A stretch of DNA of 64,000 nt from NCBI GenBank assembly GCA_964467985.1, contig CAYXTP010000013.1, positions 60,143-124,142 of the forward strand, written 5' to 3'. Position numbers and translations under genes: made by a program. Of the stretch, positions 1 to 8,116 are shown in pieces. This DNA is from GCA-2720975 sp964467985. Its GTDB lineage: Bacteria > Planctomycetota > UBA1135 > GCA-002686595. A model generated the notes under the pieces. That model was not told the origin of the DNA and searched no databases. It saw nothing but the letters and a program-made list of their open reading frames with translations. Position 1 is the first letter of the stretch. The number at the start of each line of letters is the position of its first letter.

Positions 1-188
1 CGGGCGTCGGTGGAAGAACAACAGGACTTGGCACCCGCCTCCGCCTCGCTCAATTGCACGCCATTGCGCATGAACAAGCCCACCAGATCGTGCCCCTCGC
101 CGGCCAACATCCAAGCCGCCACGGAGCTGTCCACGCCGCCGCTCATGGCTACCACAAGGCGCTCGTTGGGGTCGAATTGGCTGGGCAT
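1..188 (-). CDS. mnmA: tRNA-specific 2-thiouridylase MnmA, N-terminal part (cut by window start)
   Basis: Transfers sulfur to U34 of Lys/Glu/Gln tRNAs, after adenylating the uridine. The 62 visible residues start MPSQFDPNERLVVAMSGGVD. They contain the PP-loop motif SGGVDSS (residues 16-22) and then GLFMRNG and KSCCSSTDA. The CCS form is typical of the MnmA variants in which the tRNA-binding segment begins with paired cysteines. The rest of the gene lies before base 1. It is divergent from yajC, with 194 bases between the starts. MnmG, which makes the other modification at the same U34, is also in this window, so both enzymes of the wobble modification are represented. Family assignment is secure from the PP-loop and its context. 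Confidence 0.85.
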   Translation of the reverse strand, partial: MPSQFDPNERLVVAMSGGVDSSVAAWMLAGEGHDLVGLFMRNGVQLSEAEAGAKSCCSSTDA

Positions 189-382
189 GGCGGGAGGAAG
201 GGACAGGATCGACGCGCTGAACGGAACGCCGCGCTACCGGGTTCAAGCTGATTCTAGTAGCTTCTGCGCCCCTGAACACCAGCGCCACGGGATCCCCGCA
301 GGATCCCTCGTGAGCACGCCTGGTTTGGGCAGGGTCTCCCACCCAGTCTCCGCCACGTCCAGCCCTTCCTGTACCGCAAGCC

Positions 383-820
383 ATGCTCCTCCCCAACTCT
401 CTCATTTTCCAAGACCCTCCCACACAAAATGGAAACGAGGTGACGACCTCACAGGATCCCGTGCTCGGGGAGAGCATCGAGGCCCCCAGCGAGGGGGCGC
501 CGGTCAAGGAGAAGGAATCGGCGGGGTTCGACCCTACCCTATTCCTGGTCATCGGAGCCCTGTTCTGGTTTCTGATCCTGGGTCCCGAGCGCAAAAACCG
601 CAAGAAACGCCAAGCCATGCTCGACGCCCTCTCGAAAGGCGACGAAGTGATGACGACGGGCGGACTCTTCGGTCGCGTCTCGAAAGTGGACGAGCAAGAG
701 GTGATCCTCGTGGTGGCCGATGGTGTCCGCCTACGCTTCAGCCGCGGCGCCGTCCAAGGGCTGCGCGGGGAGGAAGAAGAGGCGGACAAGAAAGAAGAAG
801 ACAGCTCCAAGAAGGGCTAG
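383..820 (+). CDS. yajC: Preprotein translocase accessory subunit YajC
   Basis: Small single-pass inner-membrane protein associated with SecDF-YidC in protein export. The 145 residues have an acidic N-terminal tail, longer than usual (about 50 residues). One membrane helix follows (FLVIGALFWFLILGP, about residues 53-67), then the diagnostic cytoplasmic part with RKNRKKRQAMLDALSKGDEV and MTTGGLFGRV. The C-terminal tail is highly charged (EEEEADKKEEDSSKK). The ATG at 383 was chosen because it gives the full N-terminal tail. No secD or secF gene follows, which is unusual because yajC is often next to them; UPF0102 follows instead, in overlap. Confidence 0.92.
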   Translation: MLLPNSLIFQDPPTQNGNEVTTSQDPVLGESIEAPSEGAPVKEKESAGFDPTLFLVIGALFWFLILGPERKNRKKRQAMLDALSKGDEVMTTGGLFGRVSKVDEQEVILVVADGVRLRFSRGAVQGLRGEEEEADKKEEDSSKKG

Positions 821-1430
821 GCCCGGGAGACCCGGGCTGAAGATCGCGCGGCTGCTCGACGGACTGGCTGCCTCTAGGACACTGCTGCGCAACGGCCTGA
901 TCGAGTTCGCCCCCCGCTGGGCGCTGCGCCACGTAACCCTCTCGACCCGAGATCTCGGGCGCGCCGGTGAGAACTTCGGCGCCCGGGCTCTACGGCGCGC
1001 TGGCTGGAAAATCCTGGGGCGGCGCGTGGTCACGCCGCACGGCGAGGTGGACTTGGTGTTGGCCGGCGCCGGTCAGCTGGTCTGTGTCGAAGTCAAGGCC
1101 GGTCGCGTGGGACCCTGGCAAGACCCGCTCGCGGGACTCCCCGACTCTTGGAATCCCCAGGGCCGACCGGGTAGACGCCTGGGATGGGAGCAGCTGCAGC
1201 GCCAGAAACGGGCGGGTCAGTGGTTGGCGAGGCGTCTTGAAGGAGGGCGGCTCCAGGCGGGACGGGTGGATCTCGTGGAAGTTCTGCTCGAGCGTGGATC
1301 CTCCCGCCTGGCGCTCCTGCACCACCCGTGGCGGCGCGTGCCCCTGGGCGAAGGGTCGGAAAAATCTTCTCCCGCGCGGGCCTTCGGGGCGATTCACCCG
1401 GAGTCTGCTCCTGTCCGATACAAGACCTAG
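720..1430 (+). CDS. UPF0102 (YraN-like) nuclease-fold protein
   Basis: YraN/UPF0102 proteins have a restriction-endonuclease-like fold; their cellular role is not settled. The core is clear: LGRAGENFGARALRRAGWKI, then TPHGEVDLVLAG and LVCVEVKAGRV, which supply the E...D...ExK residues of the PD-(D/E)XK fold (roughly residues 79-130 of this reading). The frame is open back to the ATG at 720, but that start would overlap yajC by 101 bases. The only other in-frame candidates before the domain are a GTG at 723 and CTG codons such as 837. The first residues are low-complexity basic and look like out-of-frame yajC sequence, so the true start may be a CTG near 837. The C-terminal tail of about 50 residues is not conserved in the family as I know it. 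Confidence 0.75.
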   Translation: MVSAYASAAAPSKGCAGRKKRRTRKKKTAPRRARPGRPGLKIARLLDGLAASRTLLRNGLIEFAPRWALRHVTLSTRDLGRAGENFGARALRRAGWKILGRRVVTPHGEVDLVLAGAGQLVCVEVKAGRVGPWQDPLAGLPDSWNPQGRPGRRLGWEQLQRQKRAGQWLARRLEGGRLQAGRVDLVEVLLERGSSRLALLHHPWRRVPLGEGSEKSSPARAFGAIHPESAPVRYKT

Positions 1431-1532
1431 CCGTTTCCATCCGATCCCCAGCAGCGCTTCGCGCAGCACCCCTGAAGAGTGGCTACTGGGCTAGGGCATG
1501 GGCTCCCCCCCGCTGTTAGCCTGTCCCCAATC

Positions 1533-3161
1533 ATGCTCCGCGTCCTCCAACACTTCCTACCGATCCGAACGGCCCTGCTGTTCTTCGGTGAGACGCTGAT
1601 CCTGACCCTGGTCGTCGGGTTGGGCATGTCCCGACACCTGTGGGAATCGATGCGCGGGATTCGCGGGGAGAACTACCGCGAGCTGCGGCTTGCGCTGGGG
1701 CGCCTGGGTCTCGGTGAGCAGGATGCGTTCCTGGTCTGCGTTCTATCCGCCCTGCTCGTGGCGCTGCTGTGCCAGATCGCCATCGGGTTCAACCAGCTGT
1801 ACGAGTTCCAAGTCTCCAACTCGCGGGCGGAGCGTTCCAGCCGACTCATCGAATCAGCAGGTGCGGGCATCGCCCTCTGCCTGGTCTGCGTCAGTTTGAC
1901 CCACGCCTGGGATCTCGGCCGCGCGCTCAACTTCCCCGGACTCACCTACACCCAGAAAGTCGGCAACCTCGTGGGTAGTCTGGTGGTGGCCTTCGCCAGC
2001 CTGTACCTGTGGCGCACGTTCTATCACTGGCTCATGCGCAACGTGAACTTGAACCTGCGCGTGCTCATCCTCGGTTCGCGCGCACCTGCGCACGAGCTGG
2101 CCAACCTCATTCTCGAGCACCCCGAAGCGGGCTACGAAGTCTTCGGGTTGGTTCCAGAATCGGCCCCAGGGGAAGAGCACCCGCAGAACCGCTCGGCTCT
2201 CAGCAGCATGGGCTTCTCAACCAGGGACATGGATGGCGCGGCCAAGTCCGTGGCCACCCCACGAACCGAAGCTCTGGTACTCGACACCCTGCCGCTGGCC
2301 CTGCGCAAACGCAATGGGAAGGACACCTCGGAAGATGAGTTGGAGCACGTGGACTCTTTGCTGACTCTCGCGCGCGAGAACCAAGTGGACACGCTGGTGG
2401 TGGCCCTCGAAGACCGCCGCTTGACCCTGCCCATTCAGGATCTACTGCACTGTCGCCTGGGTGGACGAGACGTGCGCGAACGGGAGGATATCTACGAACA
2501 GGTAACCGGCAGGGTCGCGGTGGCGGCCATGCGCCCCTCTTACCTGATCTTCAACGAGGGCTTCCGCCGACACCCTTGGATCGACCTCATCAAGCGGGCG
2601 ATGGACATCGGTCTTTCCTTGTTCATCTTGGCCTTGACGGCGCCATTCATTCTCTTGACGGCGATCGCCGTGGCGCTGGATTCACCGGGACCGATCCTGT
2701 TCCGCCAGGAGCGTGTGGGCCAAGACGGCATCCTGTTCACGCTGCGCAAGTTCCGCTCCATGCGAGTCGATGCGGAATCCACGACGGGTCCGGTGTGGTC
2801 CAGTGAGGACGATCCGCGCATCACACGCGTGGGCAAGTTCATCCGCAAGACGCGCCTGGACGAACTGCCGCAGTTGTTCAACGTGCTACGCGGCAGCATG
2901 TCTCTGGTGGGTCCGCGTCCCGAACGGCAACACTTCGTGGACGAGCTCGCCGAGCAGATCCCCTACTACAACCTGCGCCACATCGTGAAGCCCGGCCTGA
3001 CCGGCTGGGCACAGATCAACTACCCCTACGGGAGCACTGTGGAAGACGCACTTCACAAGCTCCAGTACGACCTGTTCTACATCAAGAATCACAGCGTGCT
3101 GTTGGACCTGTCGGTGGTGTTCAGCACGATCAAGACCGTCATCTTGGGTCAGGGGACCTGA
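1533..3161 (+). CDS. Membrane sugar-phosphate transferase, XrtA/PEP-CTERM exopolysaccharide type
   Basis: Initiating glycosyltransferase that moves a sugar-1-phosphate from a nucleotide sugar to undecaprenyl phosphate, the first step of exopolysaccharide assembly. It has 542 residues from the ATG at 1533; an earlier in-frame ATG at 1479 adds 18 residues that do not look like a membrane protein start. Order: N-terminal membrane helices (about 1-180), a nucleotide-binding-like middle (RVLILGSRAPAHELANLIL), then EDIYEQVTGRVAV and LRPSYLIF-like residues. The last 200 residues form the bacterial sugar transferase domain, with KRAMDIGLSL, LFRQERVG, LRKFRSM, TRLDELPQLFNVL and SLVGPRPER. The overall architecture resembles the family linked to XrtA exosortase loci. 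No other exopolysaccharide gene is next to it here. Confidence 0.88.
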   Translation: MLRVLQHFLPIRTALLFFGETLILTLVVGLGMSRHLWESMRGIRGENYRELRLALGRLGLGEQDAFLVCVLSALLVALLCQIAIGFNQLYEFQVSNSRAERSSRLIESAGAGIALCLVCVSLTHAWDLGRALNFPGLTYTQKVGNLVGSLVVAFASLYLWRTFYHWLMRNVNLNLRVLILGSRAPAHELANLILEHPEAGYEVFGLVPESAPGEEHPQNRSALSSMGFSTRDMDGAAKSVATPRTEALVLDTLPLALRKRNGKDTSEDELEHVDSLLTLARENQVDTLVVALEDRRLTLPIQDLLHCRLGGRDVREREDIYEQVTGRVAVAAMRPSYLIFNEGFRRHPWIDLIKRAMDIGLSLFILALTAPFILLTAIAVALDSPGPILFRQERVGQDGILFTLRKFRSMRVDAESTTGPVWSSEDDPRITRVGKFIRKTRLDELPQLFNVLRGSMSLVGPRPERQHFVDELAEQIPYYNLRHIVKPGLTGWAQINYPYGSTVEDALHKLQYDLFYIKNHSVLLDLSVVFSTIKTVILGQGT

Positions 3162-3244
3162 GAGCTGCAGGGGACCCACCGCCCGGTCAATCCCCGTGCC
3201 AGCGAGTAGGAGGCGGCCACCCCGGCGGCTATGCTGGGCGCCCC

Positions 3245-4024
3245 ATGGATATCCTGTCCGTCGCATTGATTGCCCTTGCGGGAGGCGCCCTGCCGCTGCT
3301 GGTCCGCTGGACAGACCGGCACCTGCACACGGCCTTGGCCTTGTCCACGGGCATCTTTCTGGGAGCGGTTTTCTTGCACGTGCTGCCCGCCCTCTCCGAG
3401 ATGGAGTTGGGCTCGGCCACAGCCCACGCCCATACGGAGGAAGTTCACGCAGGCCTGGATCTGAGCCAAGGGCATGGAGGCGATCCGTGGCTCTGGCTGT
3501 GCGTACTGGCCGGAGTGCTGGCGGTCTACCTGATCGAGTCTCTCGTCTTGCGGGCCCACGACCACGACGACTTGCACCAACACCGAGCGGTGAGTCTGGC
3601 GGCGCTGGTGGGCCTGGGTGTGCACGCCCTCACAGCCGGCATCGGGTACGCCGCCGCGCAATCCAACGAGCACATTGGAGGCGCGCTGCTGGTCGCGATC
3701 CTCGCGCACAAGGGCTTCGAGACCTTCTCCCTGACTACCGTGTTCCAGCTGGCAGGTGTGAAACGCAGGTCCATCCTGTGGATGGTGGTTGGATTCGCCG
3801 CGCTCACGCCCCTGGGTATGCTGCTGGGCACCTCGATTTCCGCACAGATGGGCGAGGTGGGACTCGGCATTTTGACCGCACTGGCGGCGGGCACCTTTCT
3901 GTACGTCTGCCTGTGTGAGCTCTTACCCGAGGTGTTCCACCATCGCGAGGACAGCTGGCTGCGCGTTGCCCTCTTGCTGGCCGGAGTCGGCGTGATGATG
4001 GTCTTTGAAATGGTGGGACACTGA
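3245..4024 (+). CDS. ZIP-family metal transporter
   Basis: Inner-membrane divalent metal (zinc or similar) transporter of 259 residues with about eight hydrophobic segments. The family signature helices are GVHALTAGIGYA (around residue 122) and AILAHKGFETFSL (around 152), whose histidines and glutamate line the metal path. A His-rich loop (HAHTEEVHAG and AHDHDDLHQHR) lies between helices and could bind metal. The TGA stop overlaps the ATG of the next gene by one base (TGATG), so the two are almost certainly translated together. Its metal and direction of transport cannot be read from the sequence. Confidence 0.88.
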   Translation: MDILSVALIALAGGALPLLVRWTDRHLHTALALSTGIFLGAVFLHVLPALSEMELGSATAHAHTEEVHAGLDLSQGHGGDPWLWLCVLAGVLAVYLIESLVLRAHDHDDLHQHRAVSLAALVGLGVHALTAGIGYAAAQSNEHIGGALLVAILAHKGFETFSLTTVFQLAGVKRRSILWMVVGFAALTPLGMLLGTSISAQMGEVGLGILTALAAGTFLYVCLCELLPEVFHHREDSWLRVALLLAGVGVMMVFEMVGH

Positions 4025-5163
4025 TGGCCTGGCTGATTGAGGTCTGGAACCTGCTGTGTGAATCTGGGCCCTACCTGCTGGTGGGTTTCTTCATCGCCGG
4101 CCTGCTCAAGGTGCTCGTCCCAGAGGCTTGGATCCTGAAGCACCTAGGCCGCAGCAGCTTCGGCGCAGTAACCAAGGCCGCCATCGTGGGAGCCCCCTTG
4201 CCCCTGTGTTCCTGCTCGGTTGTCCCCACGGCCATCTCGCTCAAGCAAGCTGGGTCCAGCAAGGGCGCTACGAGTGCATTCCTGATCTCCACACCCGAGA
4301 CCGGCGTGGATTCAGTGGGCATCACCCTAGCCCTGATCGATCCGATCATGGCCGTGATGAGACCCGTCACGGCGATCCTGACGGCCATGGGTTGTGGCTG
4401 GCTGGTGAACCTGAGCGAGGCCAAGCGCGAGGCCGAGAGCCCCGAGTCCTCCGAATCGCAGGGCACCGTTCCCAAGACCTGCTGTTCATCAAGCGAGCCC
4501 GAAGTCGAGGCAGAGCCCGCGAGCGACTGCTGTGCGAGCAGCCCACCTGCGCCCGCGTCCGAGCCCGAATCATGCTGCAGCCACCAGGACGCGGCCCCCG
4601 CCCGGTCAAGTGTCCTGAAACGCGCGGCCGCTTTCGGATACGGCAAGCTCATGTCGGACTTGACCCCCTGGTTCGTGGTGGGCTTCGCCCTCTCGGCCGC
4701 CCTCACCCTGTGGGTCCCCGATGACTTCCTGGGTCGCTGGAACCAGGGTCTGCCGGCCATGCTAGCCATGCTTGTGGCCGGGATCCCAATGTACGTGTGC
4801 GCCACGGCCAGCACGCCCATTGCAGCCGCGCTGATGGCCAAGGGTCTCGAACCTGGAGCGGCCTTGGTCTTCCTGTTGGCCGGCCCCGCTACAAACGCGG
4901 CCACCATGGGAGTCGTGGCAGGCTTCATGGGCCGGCGCGTACTGTGGGTGTACCTCTTCTCCATCACGGTCTTCAGTCTGTGTGCCGGTTGGATCGTGAA
5001 CCTCATCTACGACGCGCGCGGTGGTTTCGACGGTGCCGCGGCCCTGTCAGAACACGAGCACCTCTCCACGCTGCACCGTGTCGGCGGAGCCTTGCTGGGA
5101 TTGCTACTGCTGGGGCATTTGCTGGCTATCCTGGCTCGACGCCGAGCCACTCCTGCCCCCTGA
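4024..5163 (+). CDS. SO_0444-family Cu/Zn efflux permease with Cys-rich loop
   Basis: Permease of the YraQ/ArsP_2 type; the SO_0444 subfamily is annotated as a Cu/Zn exporter. The 379 residues carry two repeated membrane halves. The first half contains the diagnostic GAPLPLCSCSVVPTA (around residue 56) and ISTPETGVDS. The second half contains GIPMYVCATASTPIAAALM and LLAGPATNAATMG. The halves are joined by a hydrophilic loop (about residues 140-200) with three cysteine pairs (KTCCSS, SDCCAS, ESCCSH) separated by acidic spacers, which looks like a soft-metal binding segment. Coupled to the ZIP gene upstream, so I infer that the pair handles the same metal. Substrate specificity is inferred from the family. 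Confidence 0.87.
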   Translation: MAWLIEVWNLLCESGPYLLVGFFIAGLLKVLVPEAWILKHLGRSSFGAVTKAAIVGAPLPLCSCSVVPTAISLKQAGSSKGATSAFLISTPETGVDSVGITLALIDPIMAVMRPVTAILTAMGCGWLVNLSEAKREAESPESSESQGTVPKTCCSSSEPEVEAEPASDCCASSPPAPASEPESCCSHQDAAPARSSVLKRAAAFGYGKLMSDLTPWFVVGFALSAALTLWVPDDFLGRWNQGLPAMLAMLVAGIPMYVCATASTPIAAALMAKGLEPGAALVFLLAGPATNAATMGVVAGFMGRRVLWVYLFSITVFSLCAGWIVNLIYDARGGFDGAAALSEHEHLSTLHRVGGALLGLLLLGHLLAILARRRATPAP

Positions 5164-5174
5164 GCCACTTCACC

Positions 5175-6221
5175 ATGAAACGACAAGCCCTCTGCTTCCT
5201 GTGCGCGACCCTGCCTCTGTTTGCTTGCCAGAACACGGGCAGCCTCGGTCGCCGGGTACCGGTGGTTCTGGCCATCCACGGCGGCGCGGGCACGATCTTG
5301 CCGGAGAACATGAGCGCTTCGATGGAGGCCGACTACCGCGCCAAGCTGGAGCAAGCCCTGCGCGCTGGCTACGCTGAACTCGAGGGCGGCGCACCGGCGC
5401 TCGACGCCGTGCAAGCTGCGATCCTGGTGATGGAAGACTCGCCGCTCTTCAACGCGGGTCACGGAGCCGTCATGACCTCGGCGGGTACCTGCGAGATGGA
5501 CGCCAGCGTCATGCGTGGAGACACGGGCATGGCGGGAGCGGTGGCGGGAGTCACGACGACACGCCACCCCATCCTCGCTGCGCGCGCCGTGATGGAACAC
5601 AGCCCGCATGTTTTGCTCTCTGGGCCGGGAGCCGACACATTCGCACGCGAGCAAGGACTCGAGCAGGTGCGCAACGGGTTCTTCCGCACGGAGCGACGGC
5701 GACTGCAACTGGAGCGCTGGAGGGAACGCCAGAACTCCGCCAGTTCGCTTGCGGATCCTTGGGCTGCGGCGCCCCATGAGCGGCACGGAACGGTAGGTGC
5801 GGTGGCCCTCGACAAGCAGGGTCACCTGGCTGCCGGCACCTCGACCGGGGGCATGGTAGGCAAGCTATGGGGTCGCATCGGGGACTCCCCCATCCCAGGC
5901 GCAGGGACTTGGGCCGCGGACCACACCTGCGCGGTGTCGGGCACCGGCTGGGGGGAGTTTTTCCTGCGCGGCACACTGGCCCGCGATGTTGCGGCGTTGA
6001 TGGAATTCGCGGGCTACGGTCTCGATCGAGCGGCGACGACGGTGGTGCGCACGCATCTGACCGATCTGGGCGGCACGGGGGGCGTGATCGCCCTGGACCG
6101 CCAGGGACGGGTCAGCGCGCCGTTCAACACGGCGGGCATGTACCGCGGCTGGATCGACCGAGAAGGCAACGTGGAAGTCCATCTGTACGGGCCTCCCACT
6201 GAGGACTCGAATCGCCCCTGA
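5175..6221 (+). CDS. Isoaspartyl peptidase / L-asparaginase (Ntn-hydrolase), lipoprotein
   Basis: Plant-type asparaginase that hydrolyses beta-aspartyl dipeptides and asparagine. The precursor cleaves itself before a threonine that becomes the nucleophile. It has 348 residues. The ATG at 5175 was chosen because it gives a lipoprotein signal peptide (MKRQALCFLCATLPLFAC). Family motifs are AIHGGAGT (around 33), LFNAGHGAV with DASVM, and HGTVGAVALD, where the Thr is the expected cleavage residue. AAGTSTGG and GTGWGEFF follow. An export signal is notable because E. coli IaaA is cytoplasmic; a role in scavenging peptides outside the cytoplasm is an inference. It lies 11 bases after the permease gene, possibly in the same transcript. 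Confidence 0.9.
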   Translation: MKRQALCFLCATLPLFACQNTGSLGRRVPVVLAIHGGAGTILPENMSASMEADYRAKLEQALRAGYAELEGGAPALDAVQAAILVMEDSPLFNAGHGAVMTSAGTCEMDASVMRGDTGMAGAVAGVTTTRHPILAARAVMEHSPHVLLSGPGADTFAREQGLEQVRNGFFRTERRRLQLERWRERQNSASSLADPWAAAPHERHGTVGAVALDKQGHLAAGTSTGGMVGKLWGRIGDSPIPGAGTWAADHTCAVSGTGWGEFFLRGTLARDVAALMEFAGYGLDRAATTVVRTHLTDLGGTGGVIALDRQGRVSAPFNTAGMYRGWIDREGNVEVHLYGPPTEDSNRP

Positions 6222-6408
6222 GGGACTCCGGCGACCCGATTCGGCACCTGTCCGGGAAATATTCCTGGTCCGGGGGGGGCGCACGGCGGGGCCTTATGGC
6301 GTATTCTCTTCGCCCGCCATCCGGTTCGGACCGCCTGGCGACCCTGCAGGGGCCTGCCACGCACCCCACACTCCCAACGACTCACTCCCTACCCCCCTCC
6401 ACAGTCTC

Positions 6409-6699
6409 ATGTCCCGTACTTGTGAAGTCACCGGCCGCGGCACCCGCGTGGGCGGCACGATTGCCCGCCGTGGTTTGCCCAAAAAAGACGGCGGAGTCGG
6501 CCTGCGCACCACCGGCAAGAACAAGCGCAAGTTCAAAGTCAACGTGCAGAAGAAGCGCATCTGGGTTCCGGAGTTGGGAGAATTTGTCTCGGTCAAGCTC
6601 TCGACGAGGGCTCTGCGCACGATCATGAAGAACGGCGCCTACCCGACCCTGCTCAAGGCCGGTTTGATTCGGCCCAAGCGTTCTGCTGCCAAGTCCTAA
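6409..6699 (+). CDS. rpmB: 50S ribosomal protein L28
   Basis: Large-subunit ribosomal protein of 96 residues. It begins MSRTCEVTGRGTRVGG, the normal L28 start. The two zinc-ribbon cysteine pairs seen in some L28 proteins are absent, so this is the C-minus form. KRKFKVNVQKKRIW and STRALRTIMKNG are characteristic. It stands alone, without the usual rpmG partner. A 187-base gap precedes it, which probably holds its own promoter. Assignment is unambiguous. Confidence 0.96.
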   Translation: MSRTCEVTGRGTRVGGTIARRGLPKKDGGVGLRTTGKNKRKFKVNVQKKRIWVPELGEFVSVKLSTRALRTIMKNGAYPTLLKAGLIRPKRSAAKS

Positions 6700-6775
6700 G
6701 GGACTCCGATCGGCCCCTCTGGGTCCAGGCAAGGAGAGTTCGCGCTCCGCCTGCGGGGTGCGTAGAGTTGGAACG

Positions 6776-7441
6776 ATGGCACGCTTGCACGGGACCCAAC
6801 ACTGGCTGATGGCCTTGGCGCTTGCCAGCGCGGGTTGTGGTGGTAGCGCTGCCCAGGAGCCCGATCCGAAACCTGCAAATCGCACACTCGAACGCGGGGC
6901 GACGCTTGATAGCGCCACCTCGACGTTGGCTTCGAACGCACGCGAACTGTCCCCCATTCCCGCGCAGGAACCCGAGGTCCCCGCAGCCACGGGCAAGGAC
7001 TTGCCCAAAGGCGTTGAGGCCATTGGGTTTCAGGACCTCTCCCTGCTGAAGGCCGATGTGAATGGTCTGCTTGAGATGATCTTTGCTCCCGAGGGACAAG
7101 CGGGGGATACGAGTTTCGAGTTTCCAGATAGGGCACAGTCCCTGGATGGCGAGCAGGTCGCCATCATGGGCTATATGATCCCCCTCGACTGGGTCGAAGG
7201 AGAGGATCGCATCACCAGCTTCATGCTGGTCCGAGACTTCGCGCAGTGCTGCTTCGGGGGCGTACCCCGTCCCGATGAGTGGATCGATGTAACAACTGAG
7301 AAGGGTGAATCGGTGTCCTACTACGCCTACCGGCCGATTCGCGTGATCGGCACCTTGCACGTGGGCCTCGATCGGCCTGAAGACTCCATGGTGGCCAGCG
7401 TCTTCCAGCTAACCCTCAGCGACGTGTCGGACCTCTGGTAG
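6776..7441 (+). CDS. DUF3299 domain lipoprotein
   Basis: Function unknown. The 221 residues start at the ATG at 6776, preferred over a GTG at 6758 because it gives a clean signal peptide ending LALASAGC, a plausible though not ideal lipobox. A disordered linker of about 60 residues precedes the DUF3299 domain. The domain is recognised from VAIMGYMIPLDW, ITSFMLVRDFAQCCFGG, PDEWI and IRVIGTLHVG. The cysteine pair in AQCCFGG is a conserved feature of such proteins. It converges on the end of the cytochrome oxidase operon, 22 bases away. Metal-related or redox roles have been guessed for this family, but nothing here proves one. Confidence 0.75.
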   Translation: MARLHGTQHWLMALALASAGCGGSAAQEPDPKPANRTLERGATLDSATSTLASNARELSPIPAQEPEVPAATGKDLPKGVEAIGFQDLSLLKADVNGLLEMIFAPEGQAGDTSFEFPDRAQSLDGEQVAIMGYMIPLDWVEGEDRITSFMLVRDFAQCCFGGVPRPDEWIDVTTEKGESVSYYAYRPIRVIGTLHVGLDRPEDSMVASVFQLTLSDVSDLW

Positions 7442-7463
7442 GCCCGAGCAGGAACGCGCCTGC

Positions 7464-8111
7464 CTAGCGCCGGATCGGCTCACCTGGGGCAGGATCCGAG
7501 CCAATCCAGTTGGCCAGCTGGCCGGCGTCGGTCGCCAATTGATCCATGCCGGTTTCACCGGCCGTGTAGGTCCCGCGTATGCGGCCGTGCCGATCCAGCA
7601 GAAGGTAGTCGGCATCGGGATTGCCGCCCTGCTGCCTCAATGCCTGAAAGCCCCTGCCGCTCTCATCGATCAGGAAGACGTTGGAGGGCTTGCGCGCACG
7701 CTTCTCGTCCAAGAATTGACTGAGAGTCCGCGTATCCCCCCCCGACACCATCACCGCGAAGGCCACCACGGGGGAGAGTCCTCGAACGCGCTTGCGCAAG
7801 ACTCTCAGGTCCTCAAAGGACGATGCGCGGGCCTTCTCTTCCACCATGGGCAACTCGGCGACGATGATCAAGTGACCGTGCAAGTCGGTGAGTTCCACCT
7901 GCCGGTCAAATTCATCCCGAAAGGACCCGCTCACCGCAGTCCCCTCGTAGCCAGGGACCGGATCCGGCAACTCGGCCGACAGAGCGCGCAACAGGGGCAG
8001 GCCCCACAGGCTTCCGATGAACAGGACCCAGAACCAGGGCTTGGTCAGAACGGCGAGAGGCCGTCCCGGATCGGATTGCCCGCTTGCGTCCCCGGAGGCC
8101 AAGGTGCCCAT
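7464..8111 (-). CDS. SCO1/SenC-like thioredoxin-fold membrane protein lacking cysteines
   Basis: Last gene of the cytochrome oxidase operon. The 215 residues carry one N-terminal membrane anchor (PWFWVLFIGSLWGLPLLRAL, about 24-43) and then a thioredoxin-like domain. The domain has LTDLHGHLIIVAELP where SCO proteins have the strand and CxxxC copper site, and a C-terminal VFLIDESGRG and DADYLLLDRHGRIRGTY, typical of SCO/redoxin folds. The whole protein has no cysteine, so it cannot bind copper in the usual SCO way. The start at 8111 was chosen because upstream residues read like out-of-frame sequence of the neighbouring gene. Its position after the oxidase subunits suggests an assembly role. 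The SCO link is by fold and context, not strong motif identity. Confidence 0.65.
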   Translation of the reverse strand: MGTLASGDASGQSDPGRPLAVLTKPWFWVLFIGSLWGLPLLRALSAELPDPVPGYEGTAVSGSFRDEFDRQVELTDLHGHLIIVAELPMVEEKARASSFEDLRVLRKRVRGLSPVVAFAVMVSGGDTRTLSQFLDEKRARKPSNVFLIDESGRGFQALRQQGGNPDADYLLLDRHGRIRGTYTAGETGMDQLATDAGQLANWIGSDPAPGEPIRR

Positions 8112-8116
8112 GGCAA

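Noticed and set aside
6252..6268. Hairpin CCGGGAA-ATA-TTCCTGG between the asparaginase and rpmB genes
   Set aside because: No T-run follows and one pair is a wobble; I cannot tell a terminator from chance.
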